The notes under the pieces are model-generated. The model was not told where the DNA came from. It was given only the letters and a program-made list of their open reading frames with translations, and did not search any database. A stretch of DNA of 43,484 nucleotides from Methylococcaceae bacterium (lineage in GTDB: Bacteria; Pseudomonadota; Gammaproteobacteria; Methylococcales; Methylomonadaceae). Both the position numbers and the translations under genes were made by a program. Positions 21,827-29,065 of this stretch are shown one piece after another (the first letter of the stretch is position 1; each line of letters starts with the position of its first letter). Where the stretch lies: the NCBI GenBank assembly GCA_021647585.1, contig JAKIUK010000032.1:1-43484 (forward strand). The letters are read 5' to 3'.

Positions 21827-24535
21827 ATGCATTGCCGATTTATTTTTGTTTTTTTTGTTTTTTTATATGCTGAACTGGGTAATGCAAATGATAGTGCATG
21901 GAACTGTGAGAAGGCAGCCGGAAAGGAATGGAACTGTGCTGATCATCCTTCATCCGATGCTAAAGAAAATTCGAGCATTGTTCCTTCTGAGTCTGATTCG
22001 TCGGAATTAAATTCAACTGAATTAACCCCGACAGAATTAAAACCTACAGAATTAAATCAAGTTCCGCCAATCCCTTTACCTGTACTTGCACCCGTTCTAG
22101 TCCCAGAAAAACCCAAAGCAGTAAGTCATCCTCCACCAACTGTCACTAATAGAACAGGGTGGACCTGTGCCCCAAATGAAGAGGATGAGACATGGAATTG
22201 CGGTTTAATAGGTGCTGATCCAAAAGGTGAAACCAGAGAAATTAGAGAGACAGTATATGCTTCAGGTTGGTTGGGGGCTGCTTTTGATCCTGATCAGGAA
22301 CAGATTTTTAAAACACTACATTCGCAGTTGAAATATGACCCATGGGAAAACTGTACGGCTTCATCTCGACGTGTACAGCAATATTCAACAAGCAAGGACA
22401 GAAGAGATAATGCACCTATGGATGTTACTGCCGATTATTCGGAAATATTTGATAAAGAAATTACCAGTTTTTTTGGCAATGTGGATATTGTTCGTGCTGA
22501 TCAGAATATAAAGTCAGATCGTGCAAGTTATGATACCGTTTCTGAAACGATGGATGCGCAAGGGCATGTTTTTTATAATGAGGATGAACTTTCTCTTTAT
22601 AGCGATACCGCATTATTAAACTTAGCTACAGATGAAGCAAGATTAAGAAATTCACTGTTTATATCCCCATCAGCTCCCATTCGTGGATCTGCGGATGTGG
22701 TTTATCGGGATAGCAAATTTTTATCTAGATACAAAAATGCAGCATTTACCAGTTGTCGTCCTGGTAATCAGGACTGGGTGGTACATGCAGGAAGATTAAA
22801 AATGAACAAGCTGACAGGAAAGGCTGCTGCAAAAAATGCCTGGATAGAGTTTAAGGGCTTACCTGTTTTGTATACACCCTATATTTCATTTCCTTTGGAT
22901 GATCGGCGTTTATCCGGTATTTTGCCACCGACGTTTGGTAGCAGTGATGAAAATGGGTTTGATATGAGGATTCCTTATTACTGGAATATTGCACCTAATT
23001 ATGATCTTACTTTCTGGCCACGATATATGTCAAAACGTGGAGGCATGTTAGGTGGAGACTTTCGTTATTTAACAGAAATGACCAAAGGTTCAGTAGGTCT
23101 GGAATTTTTACCTTATGATACGTTACGGAAAGAATCCCGATATTCTGGAGCTATCAAAAATAAAACTCAATTTAGCTCCAGTTTAAACAGCTACATAGAT
23201 TTAAATTATGTATCCGATAAAGAATACTTTGATGAATTAAATAATGCGCTAGGTATTTCTAATAACAGGTATCTAAGAAGTCAGGCAAATCTGAATTACA
23301 AAAGCGAAGGTATTTTATTTGCTACCCATTTGGAAGCCTATCAAACTATTGATAATAACATTGCGGATAGTGCCAAACCGTATCTAAAACTACCCCAGGT
23401 TACATTAAATCTGGATCATTCTTTTGAAGAATGGCCGATCGACCTGGAAATAAATAATGAATATGTGTTTTTTTATCGTAATGGAAGAGTGAATGGGCAA
23501 AGATTTAACACCAAGCCTTCAATTTCCTTTCCTATAGAAACATCAGCAACATTTTTTAAACCGAAAGCGTCTCTTCAGTATACTGAATATTTTTTGCAAG
23601 ATCAGCCATCTGGCACAAACAATACTATTAGTCGAACGCTGCCAATATTTTCAGTTGATAGTGGTTTGTTTTTTGAGCGTGATTTTAATCTTTTTGATTC
23701 CAGCTTCCAGCATACCATTGAGCCGCGTGCTTTCTATTTATATATACCGAAAAGAGACCAAAATGATATTCCTCTTTTTGATTCTTCTCTCTATGATTTT
23801 AATTTTAATAGCATGTTTAGAGAAAATCGTTTCAGTGGTACAGATAGAATTCAGGATGCAAATCAGGTGACAGTGGCAATGACATCAAGATTGATTGATT
23901 CAGAAACGGGTCAGGAACGATTAAATTTGAGTGTTGGTGAAATCTTTTATTTTACAGATAGAGAAGTAACCTTGGTGAATCCTCTGGTACCATCGAACCC
24001 TCTGAGAGCGGGCTTCCACCCAGAGACAAACAGCACGTCAAATATAGTGGCAGAACTTAGCGGACAATTAACAGATCATTTATCTTTTTCATCAGGTATA
24101 CAATGGAATCCCGATGTGAATGAGTTTACTCGGGGACAGGCTGAGATCCGGTTCAGAAATAATCCTGACCAGATCGTAAATATAGGTTATCGATATAGAC
24201 GAGATAATATAAATGCTGCTGCGACCATCATTCAAACGGATGCCTCATTTCGCTGGCCCATTTATGATAACTGGTACGGGGTGGGACGCTGGCAATATTC
24301 GTTAAAATTTAATTCAACCAAAGAAAGTTTTCTGGGTCTAGAAAAAGAAAGTTGTTGTTGGCGTTTCCGTGTTATCTGGAGGCGTTTTGCCAATACCATA
24401 ACAGGAAATGTTGCTGAAGATAAAATGGATGAAGGTGTTTTTGTACAATTGGAATTAAAAGGTTTAACCAGTTTTGGGGATAAAGTTGATGAGTTTCTTG
24501 AGAAAAACCTGAAGGGTTATCAGAGAGTAAAGTAA
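21827..24535 (+). CDS. lptD: LPS-assembly protein LptD
   Basis: A 902-residue outer-membrane protein. A short signal peptide is followed by a low-complexity region with several Trp-x-Cys motifs (AWNC at 24-27, EWNC, GWTC, TWNC) and a degenerate repeat of PTEL/STEL units, then the LptA-like jellyroll (from about residue 200, VTADYSEIFDKEITSFFGNV) and the large C-terminal barrel. Late cysteines occur in ESCCWRFRV, as in the disulfide-bonding LptD C-terminus. LptD with LptE inserts LPS in the outer leaflet. surA follows with no gap. The longer Cys-rich N-terminus differs from E. coli LptD. Confidence 0.93.
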   Translation: MHCRFIFVFFVFLYAELGNANDSAWNCEKAAGKEWNCADHPSSDAKENSSIVPSESDSSELNSTELTPTELKPTELNQVPPIPLPVLAPVLVPEKPKAVSHPPPTVTNRTGWTCAPNEEDETWNCGLIGADPKGETREIRETVYASGWLGAAFDPDQEQIFKTLHSQLKYDPWENCTASSRRVQQYSTSKDRRDNAPMDVTADYSEIFDKEITSFFGNVDIVRADQNIKSDRASYDTVSETMDAQGHVFYNEDELSLYSDTALLNLATDEARLRNSLFISPSAPIRGSADVVYRDSKFLSRYKNAAFTSCRPGNQDWVVHAGRLKMNKLTGKAAAKNAWIEFKGLPVLYTPYISFPLDDRRLSGILPPTFGSSDENGFDMRIPYYWNIAPNYDLTFWPRYMSKRGGMLGGDFRYLTEMTKGSVGLEFLPYDTLRKESRYSGAIKNKTQFSSSLNSYIDLNYVSDKEYFDELNNALGISNNRYLRSQANLNYKSEGILFATHLEAYQTIDNNIADSAKPYLKLPQVTLNLDHSFEEWPIDLEINNEYVFFYRNGRVNGQRFNTKPSISFPIETSATFFKPKASLQYTEYFLQDQPSGTNNTISRTLPIFSVDSGLFFERDFNLFDSSFQHTIEPRAFYLYIPKRDQNDIPLFDSSLYDFNFNSMFRENRFSGTDRIQDANQVTVAMTSRLIDSETGQERLNLSVGEIFYFTDREVTLVNPLVPSNPLRAGFHPETNSTSNIVAELSGQLTDHLSFSSGIQWNPDVNEFTRGQAEIRFRNNPDQIVNIGYRYRRDNINAAATIIQTDASFRWPIYDNWYGVGRWQYSLKFNSTKESFLGLEKESCCWRFRVIWRRFANTITGNVAEDKMDEGVFVQLELKGLTSFGDKVDEFLEKNLKGYQRVK

Positions 24536-25834
24536 ATGAATATTAGAAAAATGGGTATAGTGTTTATAGCTTTGATCCTAAGTACCTTAATGCATAGTAC
24601 TACAGTACAGGCAGAACTATTGGATCGTATTGTCGCTATTGTTGAAGATGATGTTGTTTTAGATCGTGAGTTAACATTAGAGGCAAATAGTATTGTAAAG
24701 AAATTGGAAGCGAATAATGTAATGATTCCGCCTCCTTTTATTCTTAGGAAACAGGTGCTAGAACGTATTATTATTGGTAAGTTACAGCGCCAGATGGCTG
24801 AAAGATCAGGTATACGGGTTAGTAATGAAATGTTACGAAATTCAGTTGCAGATATTGCCAGTAGAAACAATCTGACTGTTGATGAATTCAGGAAAGAACT
24901 GGAAGGACAGGGTATCAATTTTCAAGCTTTTGAAGAGAATATACGTAATGAAATTGTCATTAATCAATTAAGAGCAAGAGAAATTGGTACACGTATAAAA
25001 GTAACAGACAGAGAGGTGAGTCACTTTCTAGAAACACAAGGCGAACTCAGTGAAGAAAAGGTACAGTATCATCTTGGGCACATATTGATTTCCATACCAG
25101 AGGCAGCATCTTCTTCAATTATTCAAAAAGCCAAAGAAAAAGCGAATAAAGTAGTTGATGATTTACGTAATGGCGCAGATTTTAAACAAACAGCGATTGC
25201 AGTTTCTGATGGTGGAGATGCGTTGAATGGTGGTGATTTAGGGTGGCGAGAAATAGGCGCAGTTCCGACTCTCTTTGTCAATAATGTTAGCAAAATGAAC
25301 CCTGGAGATATTGCAGAGCTAATTCGTAGTCCCAGTGGTTTTCATATTATAAAAATGCTGGAATTAAAAGGGGTGGATAAACATATTGTTACTAAAACAA
25401 GAGCGCGACATATTCTGATTAAAACCAATGAGTTGATAGATGACGCAGAAGCAAAAAAAAAATTACAGTCATTAAAAGACAGAATTATTGACGGTGATGA
25501 TTTTGCTACCTTGGCACGCTCTAACTCAGATGATAAAGGATCTGCTCTAAATGGTGGTGATTTAGGCTGGGTGGGTCCGGGAGATCTGGTTTCGCCATTT
25601 GAAAATGCAATGAACAACTTAGCTATTAATGAGATCAGTGATCCGGTGCAGACCCAATTTGGGTGGCATATAATACAAGTGCTGGAAAGAGAAGACAAAG
25701 ACAATAGTATTGAGCATAAAAAAAATCGGGTGAGAGAAGAAATTCGTAAACGTAAAATAGAAGAAGAAACCGAATTGTGGTTACGACGTTTACGTGATGA
25801 GGCATTTGTAGATATTAACCTGGATCGTATGTGA
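24536..25834 (+). CDS. surA: Periplasmic chaperone/peptidyl-prolyl isomerase SurA
   Basis: A 432-residue protein with a signal peptide ending near VQA, then ELLDRIVAIVEDDVVLDREL, the typical start of the SurA N-terminal chaperone domain. Two parvulin domains follow: the first from about residue 175 (YHLGHILISI, GGDLGWREIG), the second from about 286 (RARHILIKT, GGDLGWVGPG). SurA guides outer-membrane proteins such as LptD to the BAM complex. The ATG follows directly after the lptD stop codon. In many relatives pdxA comes next; here a small RNA-binding-type gene follows instead. Confidence 0.93.
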   Translation: MNIRKMGIVFIALILSTLMHSTTVQAELLDRIVAIVEDDVVLDRELTLEANSIVKKLEANNVMIPPPFILRKQVLERIIIGKLQRQMAERSGIRVSNEMLRNSVADIASRNNLTVDEFRKELEGQGINFQAFEENIRNEIVINQLRAREIGTRIKVTDREVSHFLETQGELSEEKVQYHLGHILISIPEAASSSIIQKAKEKANKVVDDLRNGADFKQTAIAVSDGGDALNGGDLGWREIGAVPTLFVNNVSKMNPGDIAELIRSPSGFHIIKMLELKGVDKHIVTKTRARHILIKTNELIDDAEAKKKLQSLKDRIIDGDDFATLARSNSDDKGSALNGGDLGWVGPGDLVSPFENAMNNLAINEISDPVQTQFGWHIIQVLEREDKDNSIEHKKNRVREEIRKRKIEEETELWLRRLRDEAFVDINLDRM

Positions 25835-25841
25835 CGTGCAT

Positions 25842-26384
25842 ATGCAAAAATACAGCAAGGAAGAAATACTAAAAAATAGTTTGAAAAAAATACTGGATGA
25901 ACAGGACGTAAGTCAATATCAGAAATTGCTTAAACGTTTATCAGCAGAACTTCAGATAAGTATTTTAGACTGCTCAGCCGCTTTGTTTTTGCTTCATCAG
26001 CCAAACTTATACCCGAATAGAAATAACAAAGTAATACCGAGTGAAAGTAAAATAAGGGTAGATATTTTGCCTGTTTTACCTAAACAAAAGTTCGTCAGAT
26101 ATCGTCTAGATATTGGAACTAAACATCTGGTATCGCAGGAAGAAATAAAAGGGGTTCTGGTTGAAGTTGCCGGGGTGGACAGTAAGCAGATAGGGCGGCT
26201 GGATGTTCGTAATTATTACACCTTGGTCGATTTGCCTGATGGTATGCCAGCAGATATCTTTCAATTATTATCAGAAGCAGAAATCAGGCATCAAAAATTA
26301 AATATAAAGCGAATTAAATATCAACGTAGATTCAACAAACGCAGGAATCACAAAAAAATTTCTTCTAAGCCGCATATTGCATAA
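25842..26384 (+). CDS. Stand-alone DbpA-type RNA-binding domain protein (DEAD-box helicase C-terminus without helicase core)
   Basis: A 180-residue basic protein. Residues about 83-160 match the DbpA/CsdA RNA-binding domain at the C-terminus of DEAD-box helicases: FVRYRLDIGTKHLVSQEEI, then GVDSKQIGRLDVR and YTLVDLPDGMPADIF. The N-terminal third (KKILDEQDVSQYQKLLKRL) resembles the helical linker that precedes this domain in DeaD proteins. No helicase motif is present and the upstream sequence is surA, so this is either a separated fragment in use or a dedicated RNA-binding protein. The tail is strongly basic. ATG at 25842 is preferred over GTG at 25836; the gene starts seven bases after surA. 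Confidence 0.8.
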   Translation: MQKYSKEEILKNSLKKILDEQDVSQYQKLLKRLSAELQISILDCSAALFLLHQPNLYPNRNNKVIPSESKIRVDILPVLPKQKFVRYRLDIGTKHLVSQEEIKGVLVEVAGVDSKQIGRLDVRNYYTLVDLPDGMPADIFQLLSEAEIRHQKLNIKRIKYQRRFNKRRNHKKISSKPHIA

Positions 26385-26520
26385 ATCTTATTTGATAGCG
26401 ATATGGGGGGTAAATTCCATTTCTACAGAAAAGTAGATATCGGGCCATGACAGGGAATAAATTTTAAATCTTCGCCTATAGGCCATAGTTTGTTTTTTAT
26501 TAGTCCCTATTAAGGTTAAA

Positions 26521-26539
26521 ACCACCGCCTTTAGGCGGT
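26521..26539. repeat. REP-like palindrome ACCGCCTTTAGGCGGT
   Basis: A perfect stem of six GC-rich pairs with a TTTA-type loop, preceded by ACC. Hairpins of this form are typical REP units mobilised by TnpA-REP (RAYT) transposases. No such transposase is in the window. Confidence 0.65.
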
Positions 26540-26655
26540 CAGATTTATCTATGATTTAGAATGGTTTTTTTCGGTATTAGTTTTGGAGAGGCTATGGATT
26601 ATAGGATAGTGGGTCGAATCTGTTGATAAAGCTATTTTAAAAACTTATCCATTAT

Positions 26656-26713
26656 TGGGGCGCAGGCTTTAGCCTGCTCTTGCTATGAAGAATGCAGGTT
26701 AAAACCTGCGCCC
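26656..26713. repeat. Paired REP hairpins (BIME-like)
   Basis: Two palindromes, GCAGGCTTTAGCCTGC and GCAGGTTAAAACCTGC, face each other within an outer inverted repeat GGGGCGCAGG...CCTGCGCCCC. Two REPs in inverse orientation with a short linker is the standard BIME arrangement. It could also act as a bidirectional terminator or mRNA stabiliser. Confidence 0.7.
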
Positions 26714-26845
26714 CATAAAGACGGTTACTAATGAGGGTATGTTTGGTAAAACTACAACTTTAACCCACCACCAAGAAATGATCCAAAATTATTTGGAACA
26801 TCACTTTGAGCCCAAAAGTGATGATAATTTTAAAACGTAGCCATA

Positions 26846-26880
26846 ACGGGTCTTATGACCCGTATCCGGACTTTAGTCCA
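26846..26880. repeat. Two adjacent small hairpins (CGGGTCTTATGACCCG and GGACTTTAGTCC)
   Basis: Two perfect palindromes lie side by side just left of the MITE at 26885. The GACTTTAGTC form resembles the other REP-like units in this region but has a different stem, so it may belong to a second REP family. Confidence 0.6.
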
Positions 26881-26884
26881 TTAT

Positions 26885-27046
26885 CCTAGAAAAATCAGTT
26901 GGATTACAGATTCTAGCACAACCCATTGATTCCACAGTACTTCAAAAAATGCCCTCCTAACCGAATAGGTGAGGCTAAGATTTTTTCAAAGCACTGTGAA
27001 GCCAATAGATTGCACTATAATCTCGCGCCCAACTGATCTTTCTAGG
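26885..27046. mobile_element. MITE family with CCTAGAAA ends, copy B
   Basis: Termini CCTAGAAAAATCAGTTGG and CCAACTGATCTTTCTAGG are the same as in copy A. It is about 45 bases shorter because the central module with the CATGGAGGTGG repeat is absent. Its right end shares a CTAG with the next element. No target duplication is visible, because the right flank was replaced or altered by the second insertion. Confidence 0.82.
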
Positions 27047-27208
27047 AGGCTGTCCTAGAATAGAAACCGTAGCGAGGGGAACCCATTTTGGGTCAGTTTT
27101 TTTGATCATTTAAGGCGAATAGTTGCGCTATTAAACGAAAATGACCAGAAAAACTGGCCAAAATGGGCTTTTCCGCAGTAGGTTTTCTATTCTCGGACAG
27201 CCTCCTAG
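27042..27208. mobile_element. MITE family with AGGAGGCTG ends, copy 2, inserted at the end of another MITE
   Basis: Arms AGGAGGCTGTCCTAGAATAG and CTATTCTCGGACAGCCTCCT, bounded by CTAG on both sides. The interior matches copy 1 at 6234-6398, including the conserved GAAACCGTAGCGAGGG and TTTCCGCAGTAGG segments and the nested hairpin. The left CTAG is that of the neighbouring MITE, so this element probably used that terminus as its target. Confidence 0.85.
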
Positions 27209-27303
27209 TCAAAAATTAGAATTTATTAAATCCTTTCTCCTTAGTGGAGAAAGAAGTTTAGGATTCAGGTAATATAAACTTTAAATTATACTAATATTAG
27301 ATT

Positions 27304-28458
27304 ATGACAATTGAATACATCGATAAGCCTGAGCAGTTAACGGAATTATGCAACAGGATTATCCAAGAACCCTGGATTGCACTGGATACTGAGTTTTTAA
27401 GAGAAAAAACATATTACCCTATATTTTGTTTATTACAAATTGCCACCCCGGAATGGGTGGTTTGTGTTGATCCTATCGCACTTCCCGATTTATCTGAACT
27501 GTTTGATGTTATAAATAATCCTGCAATTACTAAAGTTCTACATTCTTGTAGACAGGATCTGGAAATATTTTATAAATTAACAGGGAAGGTGACCACACCC
27601 GTTTTTGATACCCAAATAGCAGCTCCATTATTAGGTTTTCAGGAAAATCCAGGATATGCGATGCTGGTTTCCAGTTTTTTGAATATTAATTTATCCAAAG
27701 CGCACACAAGGACTGATTGGAGTGTAAGACCTCTTAGTGAAGCACAGATACATTATGCAGCGGATGATGTTATTTATCTTTGCAAAATATATCAGATAAT
27801 ATGCCAAAAGTTAGATGCATTAGGGCGTCTTAACTGGCTGGACAAAGATTTTGAGCTGTTAAACAATACAGAGTTGTATCAAATTTCACCAGTTAATGCC
27901 TGGTTAAAAGTTAAAGGTAAAAACAGACTTACAGGTAAACAGTTATCAATAGTTCAGGCTTTAACCGAGTGGAGAGAAAAAACAGCGCAATCAGAAAATA
28001 GACCTAAAAACTGGTTAATAAGGGATGATTTGTTGCTCGAATTGGCCAAGCTACAGCCGGAAACAGTGGATGAGCTGGCTAAAGTGAGAAGTATGAATGA
28101 AAGAATAGTTAGACGGTATGGCAAAATTATATGCCGATTGATTAATGAAGCTAAGATAAAATCTCCCATTGCTATAACCAATAAAGTTAAATCGGCCAAA
28201 AAGTGTCAAAAACAGGAAGCTGTGTTAGATGTATTGACAGCAGTTGTTAGAATGAGGGCGGATGAAAATTCATTAAACCCCATGATATTAGCTAGCCGAA
28301 AAGACCTGGAAAAACTGTTATCAAATGAAGCAGAAAGTGGTTTGCTACTAGGCTGGCGCTACAGTATGGTGGGAAAGGAGTTGCAAGGCCTATTACAAGG
28401 GCAGTATACATTGAGATTGAGTGCTGAGAATGTATTAATCTCTAATAATGAAAATTAA
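27304..28458 (+). CDS. rnd: Ribonuclease D
   Basis: A 384-residue 3'-5' exoribonuclease of the DEDD family. Exo I motif is ALDTEF near residue 28, Exo II is in LHSCRQDLEIF, and Exo III is HYAADDVIYL. An HRDC domain follows (residues about 205-285: LSIVQALTEWREKTAQ, NWLIRDDLLLELAKLQP). This is the normal RNase D layout; it trims tRNA and other stable RNA 3' ends. The gene stands alone, downstream of the repeat block. Confidence 0.93.
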   Translation: MTIEYIDKPEQLTELCNRIIQEPWIALDTEFLREKTYYPIFCLLQIATPEWVVCVDPIALPDLSELFDVINNPAITKVLHSCRQDLEIFYKLTGKVTTPVFDTQIAAPLLGFQENPGYAMLVSSFLNINLSKAHTRTDWSVRPLSEAQIHYAADDVIYLCKIYQIICQKLDALGRLNWLDKDFELLNNTELYQISPVNAWLKVKGKNRLTGKQLSIVQALTEWREKTAQSENRPKNWLIRDDLLLELAKLQPETVDELAKVRSMNERIVRRYGKIICRLINEAKIKSPIAITNKVKSAKKCQKQEAVLDVLTAVVRMRADENSLNPMILASRKDLEKLLSNEAESGLLLGWRYSMVGKELQGLLQGQYTLRLSAENVLISNNEN

Positions 28459-28493
28459 TATTTAACATTCAAAACCTCAAGTTTAATTTGCTT

Positions 28494-28958
28494 TTAGGGC
28501 AGTGGTAACCAGCGCCCCACTCTGTTGCAATAGTTTTTGTATTGGTCTCCAAAGACTTTTTGCAGATGACGTTCTTCGTAGTAGATGATGAATATCTGGA
28601 AAGCTAAGGCGACGCAAGTCAAATGAATCAACAATGATATTGTTTGGAACATAACGGTCCATCCAACAAGTACTATCAAAACACCTGCAAACATTGGGTT
28701 ACGTGAGTAGCGATACAAGCCGCGAATAACAAGTTTTTTGGGTGCATCAATTAGAGCAGGTGTACCGCCTCCGAAACTTGCGAAATCCCATAAACACCAG
28801 AAATAAAGGGCTCCACCTATGCAAAAAAGCAAAATGGCGATCATAAGCGAAGGATTAGAGGACACCGTGCTGTTTTGAGAGATCAGCAGCGGTATATATA
28901 CCGTAACAGAGCCAGGCACAATGAGTGTAAAAAGTAGATTTTTCAGAAATAGCAACAT
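28494..28958 (-). CDS. Isoprenylcysteine carboxyl methyltransferase-like membrane protein
   Basis: A 154-residue protein with about four membrane helices. The C-terminal signature RYSRNPMFAGVLIVLVGW and YEERHLQKVFGDQYKNY is that of the ICMT/PEMT-like methyltransferase families (SAM-dependent methylation of lipid or prenyl substrates). Bacterial members are widespread and mostly of unknown substrate. It is convergent with rnd, 35 bases from its stop. Confidence 0.8.
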   Translation of the reverse strand: MLLFLKNLLFTLIVPGSVTVYIPLLISQNSTVSSNPSLMIAILLFCIGGALYFWCLWDFASFGGGTPALIDAPKKLVIRGLYRYSRNPMFAGVLIVLVGWTVMFQTISLLIHLTCVALAFQIFIIYYEERHLQKVFGDQYKNYCNRVGRWLPLP

Positions 28959-29065
28959 CGATGATCCTTAAACCTAGAAAAGTAGTCGAGCACGGATTTT
29001 GTGGAAAATCAGGTTGAAATAATAGTAAAATTAATCCGTCTTGTGAAGTAGGTCTTAGTTATTTT

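Larger units (their letters stand above)
26385..27303. other. 919-base gene-free block of REP-like hairpins and two abutting MITEs
   Basis: No gene is visible on either strand. The left half holds several short perfect palindromes of REP type; the right half is made of two inverted-repeat elements that touch at a CTAG. The rnd gene starts at 27304, so the elements sit in its upstream region. Confidence 0.8.
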
